DNA of 64,000 nucleotides from Elymus sibiricus (lineage: Eukaryota > Streptophyta > Magnoliopsida > Poales > Poaceae). Of this stretch, positions 50,578 through 59,639 are shown piece by piece (positions within the stretch are counted from its first letter, which is position 1; each line of letters begins with the position of its first letter). The position numbers and the translations under genes were made by a program. The stretch covers positions 189,840,936 to 189,904,935 of the forward strand of contig CM077676.1 of NCBI GenBank assembly GCA_039707655.1, read 5' to 3'. The notes below the pieces were generated by a model. That model worked only from the letters and a program-made list of their open reading frames with translations, searched no databases and had not been told where the DNA came from.

Positions 50578-50745
50578 CGGGACATCCTCGGAGGCGACGC
50601 GGACGCCGTTGGGAAGCTTGGTGATGCGGGTGGGGACGCGCGGCGGGAGGTCGAGCCCGGGCAGGAGACGCAGGAGCAAGGCCGAGCACGCGCCGGAGGC
50701 CGTACGGCCGCCGGAGAGCCACCGCCTCGCCGTATTGGCCGCTGC
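50578..50745 (-). pseudogene. First-exon fragment of an M16 / mitochondrial processing peptidase-like gene
   Basis: One minus-strand frame reads NTARRWLSGG, an Ala/Arg/Ser-rich stretch like a mitochondrial presequence, then LPGLDLPPRVPTR and ITKLPNGVRVASEDVP. The block T-x-I-T-x-L-P-N-G-V-x-V-A-S-E is the characteristic start of the mature part of mitochondrial processing peptidase subunits and related M16 peptidases, known from the family. The exon would end in phase 0 at 50,578 before a GTAGC donor. The zinc-binding HxxEH exon is not in the window. Sixty bases past the donor the sequence runs into the TRIM and then the satellite. No ATG exists on this strand between 50,585 and 51,298, so the start codon is missing. 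This is probably a gene relic; identity rests on a short motif. Confidence 0.5.
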
Positions 50746-50862
50746 GGCCCCTGGACCTCGCGGCGCTCGTGCGGGCGCGGCGCCTCGCCGTATTGGCCGC
50801 TGCCGCCCTTGGACCTCGCGGCGCCCGTGCGGCCGCGGAGCCTCGCCGTATTGGCCGCTGTC
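50724..50862. repeat. 58-bp tandem repeat, about 2.4 copies
   Basis: The segment starting GCCTCGCCGTATTGGCCGCT begins at 50,724, 50,782 and 50,840. The period of 58 bp is not a multiple of three, so repeating it shifts the peptidase-like frame at each copy (NTARR, SGQYGEA and PIRRG in turn). Only the innermost copy is in frame with the M16-like exon. The expansion lies where the presequence and start codon would be expected. Confidence 0.85.
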
Positions 50863-51105
50863 GCGAGGGAGGAGCCGCTAGCGAGGAGGGGGAAGGGAAG
50901 CGGCAGGGCAGCTGCCGCGGAGGAGTAGAAGTGGATCTCTGCTGAGAAAAGGAGTAGGAGACGGCGACCACTGCGTTCGGGGAGATAGGCGAAAGGGAAA
51001 AGGGAATAGGAGACCACACGGGTGGGCTTTTCCAAAAACGGAAACGATCTAGAAAGGGAAAGGGAACAGGAGACGCGCCGCGCGCAGTCGGAATCGATCG
51101 CTCCC

Positions 51106-51214
51106 GCGATCGATCGCCAAGGAGTCGTTTCGGGACTAAACTTATCCGGTTTGAGAAGGGAGCGATCGATCGCCAAGGAGTCGTTTCGGGACTAAACTTA
51201 TCCGGTTTGAGAAG
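51106..51214. repeat. 56-bp direct tandem duplication
   Basis: GCGATCGATCGCCAAGGAG and the following bases up to TTTGAGAAG occur at 51,106 and again at 51,162, nearly identical over 53 bp. A palindromic CGATCGATCG lies at the start of each copy. This is former upstream DNA of the peptidase-like fragment. No promoter element is convincing. Confidence 0.85.
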
Positions 51215-51278
51215 TTCAGGGACCAAGTTTTATTGGTTTTGAAGTTGAGGGACCAATTCTATACTTTCGAAAGAGTTA

Positions 51279-51985
51279 TTTTTTTTGAGGGGTAATGCAT
51301 TTATTCACTCAAAAGAAATCAAACAAGGTCTGGAATCTCATCTGCAACACACTGCAGAATACAGTCTGGTGGCATCTCAAGCCACTCATTATTCATACGA
51401 ATGCTAACCCCTTCCTTAGCTAACCTATGCGCTGCTTCATTAACTGATCTACGCACCCAGCTCACTATGAACTCTTGTCGAGTCTGTAGTAGCTGCTTGA
51501 CTTCCTTGACCAACGGACCGACGGCCGACAGGTTCTTTCCTCTATCATTGATCATCGCCACCACACCCTTGCTGTCCAGCTCGAGATGGATCCTGTCAAC
51601 ATTCTGCTGAATTGCAAACTTGACCGCTTGCCTACTCGCCAAAACCTCAAGCATCTCTGGGTCGGAAATACCTGGGAAGAAAGAGCACACACCTCCTCTA
51701 TAAGCACCTACATGGTCTCGTAAGATCACTCCTCCTCCACCGAACACTTGCAGTTTTGAAGTTGCTCCATCAGCGTTCACCTTAGTCCAGCCAGCATCGG
51801 GTGGCATCCATCTCTCCACCGGTTTTGGCTCCACGGTCCGGGCTGTACTCTGGTGTATCTTAGTCCACTCCTTCATATGATCATGAACCCGTTCCGCCAC
51901 AACCTTCGCGTCCGCAATTCTCTTCCCATCACGTGCCTCATTCCGAGCAAGCCACAAAAAATATACTTTTCCCTTCAAAAAAAGT
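51279..51985 (-). mobile_element. 5'-truncated LINE fragment (RNase H end)
   Basis: The minus strand carries only the last part of a plant LINE: the RNase H-like domain, a short 3' region containing AATAAATGC, and an A8 tail (T run at 51,279-51,286). Truncation of the 5' end is typical of target-primed reverse transcription. I could not find a target-site duplication. The 5' limit near 51,985 is approximate. Confidence 0.7.
51319..51978 (-). pseudogene. LINE-derived RNase H domain fragment
   Basis: An open frame of about 219 codons. It starts with FLWLARNEARDGKR, a common linker before the RNase H domain in plant LINEs, then has WTKVNADGATS (first catalytic Asp), EMLEVLASRQA (Glu), IHLELDSKGVV (second Asp) and VRRSVNEAAHRLAKEG near the C-terminus. 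This is the RVT_3 / plant RNase H-like family. In the full element the domain would remove RNA from the cDNA hybrid during retrotransposition. The reverse transcriptase and endonuclease parts are absent. The frame has no internal stop, so the insertion is not very old, but there is no natural start codon. Confidence 0.75.
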
Positions 51986-52363
51986 GTACTGGGATTGGGT
52001 ATCTCATGTTTTATTTCTGTGTTGTATTGTGACTTATTTGGACCTGAAATCTATATTTCAAAACTATTTATGCCTGCTTTGAGCTAGTAATTTTTTATTT
52101 ATAGTCCTCTGTTAGCTTTGTTCGTGACAGTGGTGTGTCGTCCAATAATTTGAACAACTGGGGAAATGCTCGCTTGTGAGGACTTGTGTTTTTATCGGTA
52201 GGGTCGCTTTTGGCAGGGAAAAATTATGATCTGTGTGGACTTGGGCAACCACTGACGACGGCTGCACGTGGCATGGCTGCTGCGACGTTACATGATAAAA
52301 TGCATTGAGGGCCCGTGCTGCACAGACCCGAGCCCCGTGTGTCAGAACGTACTGTCAGTTTGG
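51986..52363. other. Intergenic stretch, no gene seen
   Basis: AT-rich DNA between the LINE fragment and the end of the MULE pseudogene. No coding frame is supported. AGGGAAAAATTATG near 52,217 weakly resembles the inverted complement of 55,300-55,320 and could be a decayed MULE terminus. I see nothing else. Confidence 0.4.
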
Positions 52364-54152
52364 TCATTTGAATACGCATATACGTTGAGAACCGAAAACC
52401 AACGTCCAGCTACATGTCTTCAACAAATGCCCAAATTCTTTGCATTCTGGGCACTTGTGTCTTCTCTTGTATATGCTCTTAAAGCCTGACTTTATCCTTT
52501 GTGTCCTAGGTCTACCAGCAACTTTTTTCAACACAGGAGGGTGCAATTTGAACCCAACATCGACCACTGGCCATTGTTTCTTCTCGGTCATGGTGGGCAC
52601 ATTTTTCGCATATGCATTGCTGAATGATTTCACGGAGTAGTACTCATGCACATAGTCATCTATCTCTCAACCTCCTTTAATATCTGTGATGAATGCATTG
52701 GCATGTAGGCAAGGTTGTCCAGTTACTTGCCAACGCCTATAAGAGCATTCCCACTTCTCCAAATCTACACAATGCTTCCAATTATAGCCATGGATCTTTA
52801 TAGTGACCTCCGCTTTGCAGTCATCACTTCTAGAGATCCCATCCAGCACTACCCCCCTTGATCTATTGTTCATCATGTTGGTGATCACAAAATTTTTAGA
52901 AGTCTACAAGCACTCAAAGTTGTCCTCCCACTTCCCAAATATCTGGTCCAAGGCTATGCGTCCACCTGCAAGCACTCTCTGATAATCGATATCGACATGA
53001 TATTTCTCAAACAACCTTTTCTTCAAAGCGATGCTAGTCATACTTGGATCACCCTTCAACCAATCAGTCACCCTGGCCGCAATCCATTTTCTCTTAGCAA
53101 CCTTTACTTTGCCATCTCTTTGTGTGCTAGGACGTGTGCATCTTGGGTTCATTCTTCACCTGAACTGTTTTGTCTTCATATAAGATCGAACCATTCACCC
53201 TCCACTTGCATGGGTTTTTCCCTTCCGGTGGTTCATAAGAACAAGAAACCCTCACCCTCTTTTGATCACTTTTATCAGTTTTGTAACTGAACTCATTGAC
53301 AATAGCATGTGTAGCAAGTGCAACTCTGAATTCTTCAATTGAGGGAAATAATGTCCCTTTTGTCATAGGTGGATTATCCTTGTCATAACTAATTGCTGGA
53401 ATATCATGCACTATGCCCCCGTCACTATCCTCATCACTAACAGCCCCTTCATCACTATCATCTTCCTGATCATCACTATCCTCCTCTTCCTACTCATCAC
53501 TATCTTCCTCGACATCTTGGGAAACATCCTCGGTTGCCTTATGGTCATCATATTTGGCTTGCTCGCCTCCATTTTCCTGCTCACCGCCATCAAGGTATTG
53601 GTCCTCCTCGTCTATTCCTACATGGTCCTCTCCTTGACAGCCCTCTTCAGATCTTCGTTGCCTTCCCAAGTTCTCCTTAGGTATCTCATACTCATATTGA
53701 GAATTTTGAGTTAAATCTTCCAGTATGAGCTTGGGTATGTCCTTTGCTGGAGGTGGGATTGGTTGAAGCAAACTAAGAGCAAACTCATCCTCCTCACCAT
53801 TCTTGCAAAACTGGACAAGTATCTTAATAATCTTTTCTTCCTCATTCTCATCATACATGCTCATCACATCTTCATCATTGCGAATTAGCACAAAATATTG
53901 GTTGCAACTATTCCACTTTGAGAACACAACACCCTCATCATTTCCCCATGGATATTTACTCTACATGAGCCCCACAAGTTGATCGTAACTAGTCTGCCTC
54001 TCTACATGGATGTCCCAGCTCCAAGAAGACACAGTGCACTGCTCGCCCTTGTAATTCTTGTAAGAACGTGCCCCATATGTCACAATCAGCTTATAAGGTG
54101 GCATGTTTGACCTACATTGACACAAATTCGACATCAGTGAATGCAACCACAT
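52364..54152 (-). pseudogene. MULE (MuDR-type) transposase pseudogene, catalytic core deleted
   Basis: Read on the minus strand, the pieces follow the order of a MuDR transposase. First an N-terminal part (MPPYKLIVTYGARSYKNY, later FSKWNSCNQYFVLI), then a long acidic Glu/Asp tract. Next is the MuDR DNA-binding domain (GTLFPSIEEFRVALATHAI...EFSYKTDKSDQKRVRVSC), then KRKWIAARVTDWLKGDPSM and RIALDQIFGKWEDNF. The expected DDE catalytic region of a few hundred residues is absent. The sequence jumps through TAG near 52,904 to NFVITNMMNNRSRGVVLDGI, a SWIM-like WECSYRRWQVTGQPCLHANAF and the C-terminal AGRPRTQRIKSG with CPECKEFGHLLKTC, a CCHC knuckle. In-frame stops occur near 53,961, 53,490, 52,904 and 52,667, with a frameshift near 53,130. 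It cannot encode a working transposase. Confidence 0.85.
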
Positions 54153-54160
54153 TGAAAAAA

Positions 54161-54377
54161 CTTGAATGCTGCCACAACATAGGTGATTTACAGAAATGAA
54201 GAAATGAGGAACTTTACTACTGATCTAGTGCTTTGGTTATGTGAACCAACTTAAACGCTGCCACAACATAGGTGATTTACAGAAATGAGGAACATTACTA
54301 CTGATCTAGTGCTTTGGTTATGTGAGCCAACTTAAATGCTGCCACAACATAAGTGATGTACAGACATGAAGAACACT
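54161..54377. repeat. Minisatellite of 81-89 bp, about 2.6 copies
   Basis: Copies start with CTTGAATGCTGCCACAAC at 54,161, CTTAAACGCTGCCACAAC at 54,250 and CTTAAATGCTGCCACAAC at 54,331. Copy 1 has an 8-bp duplication (GAAGAAAT), which explains 89 versus 81 bp. Copy 3 is partial. It lies just upstream of the MULE pseudogene in transcription sense, perhaps in the element's 5' region. No relation to the 90-bp satellite is visible. Confidence 0.85.
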
Positions 54378-55210
54378 ATGCAATCAACGTTTATGAATTA
54401 TCTGTACCAATGCCATGACCTGTTACAATAATGAACAGGCTAGCAAACAAACCAGCAAGAGCATCTCATGAACATGTGTATAATTATTAGATACACCAGC
54501 CAATATGCCCCATGAACATAACACAAACGAAACAGCATGAGCATAAAAGGAAATTTATTTCTAGCATAAAAAGAAGTTTATTTCTAGCAGACCAAATGCT
54601 ACACATCAATGTGAGGAGTTGAAAACTTGCCCATCAGGAAGAGGAACTAGCAGGTTTGAGGTCTTCGTTGCCGCCCGTGCCGCCATGGTCGACGACGCGG
54701 CTCCCTCCATCCTGTGTGAGCTACTGAAGACGGAGGAAGGGAGTTCGCTGGTGCGGACAACGTCAGGGAGGGAGGCCGGAGTAGAGGACGCGTCGTCGCT
54801 GGTGCGGACTGCGTCGGGGAGAGGCCGGAGAAGGGCGCCGCGGAGGGGAGGGTGGAGGTGCGCGATGCATCGGCGAGGTCAGAGCAAGGCGCCGTGGTGG
54901 GGAGACCTGAGAGGCGCGATGCGTCAGCGAGGCGGGAGGAGGAGGATCTAGAGGAGACAGGCGTGTGAGGGAGGCTGGAGGGGACGTGGATGCGGCGGCA
55001 GGCAGCGCAGTGTGGCCACGGCGGCGGCAGGCAGGGGGGATGCCACGACATGGATGCGGGCTAGGTGTGTATTTCCTATTTGGGTCACTTACAAAGTGGC
55101 CCCACAAGTCAGTAGGAGCAACTTATGTCATTTTTACAAATACTGATAGCTCTTTTCCTGGTCAACTAGCTAGAATAAACGGTCAACTCACGGATGTGTA
55201 ACAGAATGGC
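54378..55210. other. AT-rich spacer then GC-rich low-complexity segment, no recognised gene
   Basis: 54,378-54,620 is AT-rich with no coding signal. 54,640-55,060 is GC-rich and purine-rich on the plus strand, with overlapping open frames on both strands rich in Pro, Ser, Ala or Arg. This is the usual product of composition. No domain or splice structure is convincing. Its position upstream of the MULE remnant would suit element 5' leader or terminal sequence, which is inference only. Confidence 0.35.
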
Positions 55211-55217
55211 ATTTGTG

Positions 55218-55320
55218 ATATATTATCAAAAGCTAAGAGTGGCAAAAGTGATAGGTCAAATTCTAGAGTGGCATAAGCAAAGTGGGCAAAAGCTAGAGTG
55301 GCAAAAACAAAGTTTTCCCT
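55218..55320 (-). mobile_element. Possible MULE terminal region with repeated 'AGAGTGGCA' words
   Basis: GCTAAGAGTGGCAAAAG, TCTAGAGTGGCATAAG and GCTAGAGTGGCAAAAAC follow one another, and the segment ends GTTTTCCCT. Inverted, this reads AGGGAAAACTTTGTTTTTGCC. Grass Mutator-like elements often have AG-starting ends of this kind. The counterpart near 52,217 is weak and I find no 9-bp target duplication, so the call is tentative. Confidence 0.3.
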
Positions 55321-55367
55321 AATAGGTTTCGACAAAAAAGATTCACAGAGCATAATTTCTTCTTTTT

Positions 55368-55495
55368 TCAAGAAGCACAACTATGCTTCTCGCGGAAGCA
55401 AATATGTGCTTCCACGAGAAGTAAATGTGTGCTTCTCATGGAAGCACATTTTCTTTCCAAGGAGCACAGCTCGAGAAGCACAACTATGCTTCGTA
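55368..55495. repeat. Cluster of GAAGCAC inverted/direct repeats
   Basis: AGAAGCACAACTATGCTTCT at 55,373 is itself palindromic and recurs as AGAAGCACAACTATGCTTCG near 55,473. Between them lie CGGAAGCA, TGTGCTTCC, GTGCTTCTC and GGAAGCACA. The block could form a long imperfect foldback and looks like part of a non-autonomous DNA transposon. It is followed by A-rich sequence to about 55,615. Family not recognised. Confidence 0.55.
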
Positions 55496-55734
55496 AAAAA
55501 ACAAAAAAAAAATCCTTCAAAACATAGGGAAAAACCAGGCAAAAACCAAAAAGATGAAAACCCCTAAAAAAACCATCTAAATCCTGAAAACGCGTACAGA
55601 AAAATAAAAACTGAAAATCCAGAGAAAGAGCCCAGCACGTGACACATGGCGGTGACTGGATGCACCAGTTTTGTTTTGGAAGTACACTGGGCGCATCACT
55701 TGATACACTCCCAGACCTAAAAAGTTACCCTTGC

Positions 55735-55969
55735 AGGCGGCCACAAGGTAGCCGACGCCCATGGCGAGCGATAAGAACCAGGCCGCGCTGGCGACTGTAA
55801 CAACGTCGGCCGTTGGCGGTGGTGGGGGAGGAGGCGGAGCTTGCAGCAGTAGATGGCGGCGCAAGCAGGAGGTGCGGCGGCGCAGTGCATGGCTCGTCGG
55901 TGGTCGCCGGATCAAAGATAGCGGTGGCGCATGCGTAGGGGCGAGAGCGGTTGCTCCTGAAACTTCCCT
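55735..55969 (-). other. Possible gene or exon fragment with a hydrophobic segment
   Basis: A minus-strand frame reads ADVVTVASAAWFLSL and AMGVGYLVAACKG, which would be a transmembrane helix, ending next to a plausible donor (CAAG then GTAAC). A Pro-rich stretch precedes it. The LINE at 55,987-59,614 interrupts the DNA just upstream. The opposite strand also has a short frame starting ATGGCGAGCG. I do not recognise a family. It may be a captured exon or chance coding in GC-rich DNA. Confidence 0.2.
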
Positions 55970-55986
55970 CCCTCCAACCGTTTTCT
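55970..55986. repeat. Target-site duplication of the large LINE, left copy
   Basis: The 17 bases CCCTCCAACCGTTTTCT here are repeated exactly at 59,615-59,631. Length and perfect identity fit target-primed reverse transcription and point to a fairly recent insertion. Confidence 0.9.
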
Positions 55987-58900
55987 TTTGAGATGGAACA
56001 CTTGTATTCCATTTATAGCACGGCAGAATCACCGGTTACAGCACGGGTTACATCAAACGGGGTAGCTATTAAACCATTCACAGCGATCATCATGAGCTAA
56101 ACCTGAACCCAACGCTGCCAGCATATGTGTTGGCTTGTTACAATTGCGAGAGACGTGAAGCACTATGGCCTGAATAAATTGCGTGGCTAGCTTGTAGTGA
56201 AGTTCTCTGAAAAGATGACCCAACGGCGCCAGGTCATACGCACTGGAAGACATGGCTTCAACAAGTGCTTTGCTATCTATCTCAAACTGCACCCTGCCCA
56301 CTCCCAGTTGCTCTACCATATTGACCGCATGCATAAGAGCTACAGTTTCAGCATGAAGTGCATCTGAAAGAGCATGTGAGGATCCAGCAGCCACAAACCG
56401 GATGTCCGACGCTGTGTCTCTGCATATTCGACCCCAACTTCCCCTTCCCGAGCTCACCGTAAAGGCAACATCAACATTGATCTTAACACAGTCTTCTGGG
56501 GGAGGTTCCCAATTGCAGCAGGGTTGCACTTGTTCCCTATGTTTTTTTACGAGGAATTCTTGCCATTCGTTGACATGGTGTTGGACAGTGTAGCAGAATG
56601 TCTCAGTATCCATTCTTTTCTCACCATGATTTCCCCGATTACGTTTAGACCACCAAGTCCAAAGCAGGGCAACTGACAGTAGTTTCCTTTCTTCTGGCAA
56701 CCTGAAAATGGCCGGTATAACCTCCTTAGCTGAGCCCAAACTGCTAAGATGTATCCTAACATCCTCAAGAGACAGTGCCCTCCACCGTTGTTTAACCAAC
56801 TTACAGTTTAGAAACAAATGGCCACCATCTTCGAAAAAATTCCCACAGACAGCACATCTGGTATCTAGATCAACCCCTCTCCTACTGATATTCATATAAA
56901 GTGGATGACTGTTATGTGCGAGTCTCCAGAGAAAGTGATGCACTTTGGGTGGGCAGCTTATCTTCCAAATAGAGGAGAACAAATCTGTCCGTTCGGCAGT
57001 AGTTTCAGAACCTTGACCCGGCTGTCTGGTAGCCTCTCGTTGGAGCATATCTACATGGACCTTGTATGCTGATTTGACCGAGAAAAGACCCTTACTATCA
57101 TAGTGCCAAGCCAAAAAATCTTCTGCCTGATTCCGGGTGGGTATACTCATGATAATAGGTACATCATCAGGGTGGAAACAATCCGCTACAAGGCCTTGAT
57201 CCCATGTCCCAGTGATCGGGTCGATCAACTCTGAAACTCGCAAAATCAGGCTCTGTCCTCGGCCAGTAGATGGGCGACGAGTTACCCCTCGTGGGATCCA
57301 TGGGTCCTCCCAGACTCTAACCTTTGTCCCATCCCCAATCCTCCAGATTAGCCCCTCCTTAAGTACCTCCATACCTTTTAAAATGCTTCTCCACACATAG
57401 CTCATTTCCTTCACTGGCTGGGCTGCTAGAACATCTCCTGCTGGGAAGTATTTGGCTCTTAAGACTTGGGCACACAGCGAGTCCGGTTCCTGGATTAAAC
57501 GCCAGCCCTGCTTAGCCAACATGGCCATATTAAAGGAATGTAGATCCCAGAATCCTAAACCCCCCTCCTTCTTTGAGAGTTTCATTTTCTCCCATCCTAT
57601 CCAGTGCATCCTATTCTCCTCCCACTGCCTGTTCCACCAGTAGTGATTGATTAGCTGGCTTATTTCATCACATAAACCTTTGGTCAAGTCGAAACAGCCC
57701 ATCGCATAAGTCGGGATCGCCTGAGCCACTGCCTTCACATAAACTTCCTTTCCCGCCATGGAAAAACATCGATCCAACCCACCCTGCAATCTTCCCGCAA
57801 TGTTGTCCTTTATGTAGTTGAAACACTCTTTCTTTGATTTACCAATGTATGTTGGGAGACCAAGATATTTTCCACCATTTTCTATTGTACCCAGCTGGAG
57901 GTCCTGCATCATTAGATTCTTGAAAGCCTGGCCAGCGTTAGAGCTAAACATGACTGAGGATTTCTCTCTATTGATCATTTGACCCGAGCACTCCTCATAC
58001 ACTTGCAGGACATGATTTATTGTTTGGGCAGCTTGGACATTTGCTTCCATAACCAGCAGGGAATCGTCGGCGAACAGGAGATGATTCACTCTTGGGGCTG
58101 CTGGGGCTAGCTTGATACCTCGGATTTGATTATCCTCCTCTTCCTTCCTCAGTAGCGCAGAAAAACCTTCCACACACAATAAAAACAAGTAGGGCGAGAT
58201 TGGATCCCCTTGCCTTAAACCACGTCCTGGCGTCACCACATCAGTAATATCTCCATTCACCTTGAAACGGTAAGTTACTGTGGTTATACAATTCATCACC
58301 AACCGAACAAAAACATCCACAAAGCCTAGCTTCCTCATCATTCCTTCCAAGAAAGGCCACTCGACTTGGTCATAGGCCTTGCTCATATCGAGTTTCAGAG
58401 CCATGAACACGTCCTTCCCTTTCCTCTTCCTCCTCATGTAGTGTGTCATCTCATAAGCCAATATAGTGTTATCAGAAATGAGTCTCCCCGGAACAAAAGC
58501 ACTCTGGTTAGCCGATATGAGTTCATCCAAGATAGTCTTGAGACAATTTGCAATCACCTTCGACACAAGTTTGTACACCACGTTACAGAGGCTAATAGGG
58601 CGTAGATCCTTTATGCGGTCTGGGTTCCGAACCTTTGGGATGAGCACAACAACCGTTTCATTCCATCCCTCCGGTATACTGCCGCCTCTAAGAACATTCA
58701 GTACTTCTTGTGTCACAGCCTCGCTCACCGTACCCCAAAATCTCTTGTAGAAGATTGCAGGCATACCATCTGCCCCGGGGGCCTTGAGATCACCCATGTC
58801 ATTCAGAGCTTTCTCAACTTCCTTCACTATATACTCACTGCAGAGGAACTCGTTCATTTGCTGGGTCACTTTAGGTGTCACAACATTTAGTGCCCGCCAC

Positions 58901-59614
58901 ATATTAATACCTGCCATGGGGGTAAACAAGCCAAAGAAGTGGTTAGTAATAAGATCCTTCAAGCCTTTCTCCCCTTCCACCTCTACACCATCTTCTCCTT
59001 TGAGCTTGACGAGCCGGTTTTGACGCTTTCGTTGTGATGCAGAATTGTGGAAGAACTCGGTGTTCCCGTCTCCCTTAAACAACCACGTGACATGAGCTCG
59101 TTGCTTCCAGAAGATATGAAGTTGTTCTTCTAGCCGTTCTAATTTAAACCGCAACACCTGCTCCCTCCGAACCGATTCATCAGTAATATCTCTTCTTCGG
59201 CATTCCTCCAGCTCCCCCCTTAACTTCTTGATACGCTGTTGCAGATCCCCAAGGATCTCGCTACTCCACACATCAAGCTCATGGGACACCAGTTTCAGTC
59301 GTTGTGCAACAGAAGTCTCCCCATTCAGCGCCGCATTCCCCCATGCATCTGTTACAATGCCCTCACAGCCATCTTCTAGTAACCACCTTGCTTCAAAGCG
59401 TTTATTAAGACCGGTTGGACGTGGTCGGGCTCTTGCACTTGCTCCGTTCACCGACAGCACCACTGGCCGGTGGTCAGAGGGCTCCGGGCAACCATTGACT
59501 ATTTTATACCCCGGAAACCTTGTACATCAATCTGCATTAGCCACCACACGGTCAAGCCGTTCACGAATATAACCATCAACACGGAAATTATTATTGCGCC
59601 AAGTGAAAATGTCA
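55987..59614 (-). mobile_element. 5'-truncated LINE retrotransposon with intact reverse transcriptase frame
   Basis: Bounded by the 17-bp target-site duplication. On the minus strand the element begins inside the endonuclease domain (GDIFTWRNNNFRVDGY, ERLDRVVANAD), reaches CPEPSDHRP and continues through reverse transcriptase, zinc-knuckle and RNase H regions. A short 3' region of about 65 bp ends CATCTCAAA next to the duplication, so the A tail is very short. ORF1 and most of the endonuclease are missing. Without its own promoter it is probably dead on arrival despite a good ORF2 remainder. Confidence 0.92.
56053..59526 (-). CDS. LINE ORF2 remainder: reverse transcriptase and RNase H
   Basis: After a TGA at 59,527-59,529 the frame is open for about 1,157 codons. 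The TGA stands where ANAD(W)CTRFPGYK would have Trp, so it is probably TGG to TGA. Counting from the GTG at 59,463, residues 1-30 finish the endonuclease (SDHRP lies just before), and about 220-470 is the reverse transcriptase. Visible RT motifs are KAPGADGMPAIFYK, LKLDMSKAYDQVEW (356-369), GLRQGDPISP (415-424) and the catalytic FADD at 464-467. About 828-890 is the zf-RVT segment (WKISCPPKVHHFLWRL, CAVCG). About 993-1,120 is the RNase H-like domain with Asp998, Glu1039 and Asp1063. The enzyme would copy element RNA at a nicked chromosomal target. There is no proper start codon and the endonuclease is missing, so autonomous mobility is unlikely. Long open length without frameshifts argues for a young insertion. 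Confidence 0.9.
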   Translation of the reverse strand, partial: CTRFPGYKIVNGCPEPSDHRPVVLSVNGASARARPRPTGLNKRFEARWLLEDGCEGIVTDAWGNAALNGETSVAQRLKLVSHELDVWSSEILGDLQQRIKKLRGELEECRRRDITDESVRREQVLRFKLERLEEQLHIFWKQRAHVTWLFKGDGNTEFFHNSASQRKRQNRLVKLKGEDGVEVEGEKGLKDLITNHFFGLFTPMAGINMWRALNVVTPKVTQQMNEFLCSEYIVKEVEKALNDMGDLKAPGADGMPAIFYKRFWGTVSEAVTQEVLNVLRGGSIPEGWNETVVVLIPKVRNPDRIKDLRPISLCNVVYKLVSKVIANCLKTILDELISANQSAFVPGRLISDNTILAYEMTHYMRRKRKGKDVFMALKLDMSKAYDQVEWPFLEGMMRKLGFVDVFVRLVMNCITTVTYRFKVNGDITDVVTPGRGLRQGDPISPYLFLLCVEGFSALLRKEEEDNQIRGIKLAPAAPRVNHLLFADDSLLVMEANVQAAQTINHVLQVYEECSGQMINREKSSVMFSSNAGQAFKNLMMQDLQLGTIENGGKYLGLPTYIGKSKKECFNYIKDNIAGRLQGGLDRCFSMAGKEVYVKAVAQAIPTYAMGCFDLTKGLCDEISQLINHYWWNRQWEENRMHWIGWEKMKLSKKEGGLGFWDLHSFNMAMLAKQGWRLIQEPDSLCAQVLRAKYFPAGDVLAAQPVKEMSYVWRSILKGMEVLKEGLIWRIGDGTKVRVWEDPWIPRGVTRRPSTGRGQSLILRVSELIDPITGTWDQGLVADCFHPDDVPIIMSIPTRNQAEDFLAWHYDSKGLFSVKSAYKVHVDMLQREATRQPGQGSETTAERTDLFSSIWKISCPPKVHHFLWRLAHNSHPLYMNISRRGVDLDTRCAVCGNFFEDGGHLFLNCKLVKQRWRALSLEDVRIHLSSLGSAKEVIPAIFRLPEERKLLSVALLWTWWSKRNRGNHGEKRMDTETFCYTVQHHVNEWQEFLVKKHREQVQPCCNWEPPPEDCVKINVDVAFTVSSGRGSWGRICRDTASDIRFVAAGSSHALSDALHAETVALMHAVNMVEQLGVGRVQFEIDSKALVEAMSSSAYDLAPLGHLFRELHYKLATQFIQAIVLHVSRNCNKPTHMLAALGSGLAHDDRCEWFNSYPV

Positions 59615-59631
59615 CCCTCCAACCGTTTTCT
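59615..59631. repeat. Target-site duplication of the large LINE, right copy
   Basis: Exact second copy of the 17-base sequence at 55,970-55,986. In element sense the insertion point reads CT then AGAAAACGG, close to the T/A-rich nick sites that LINE endonucleases prefer. Confidence 0.9.
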
Positions 59632-59639
59632 AGTACAGT

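Noticed and set aside
50531..51226. 231- and 200-codon minus-strand frames over the GC-rich region
   Set aside because: They use non-ATG starts, run through the 58-bp repeat in the wrong phase and have Pro/Arg/Ala-rich low-complexity content. The supported frame is the short M16-like one.
53406..53714. Plus-strand 102-codon hydrophobic frame rich in Ile and Leu
   Set aside because: It is the antisense of the acidic Glu/Asp tract of the MULE pseudogene, which gives Ile/Leu/Ser-rich frames on the other strand.
54619..55107. Several overlapping frames of 78-134 codons on both strands
   Set aside because: All are explained by high GC and purine bias. No domain, splice signal or conserved word was found.
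52210..55320. Complete MULE with terminal inverted repeats spanning these limits
   Set aside because: The ends AGGGAAAA... share only about the first 8 bases plus scattered matches, and I find no 9-bp target duplication, so the element limits were not annotated.
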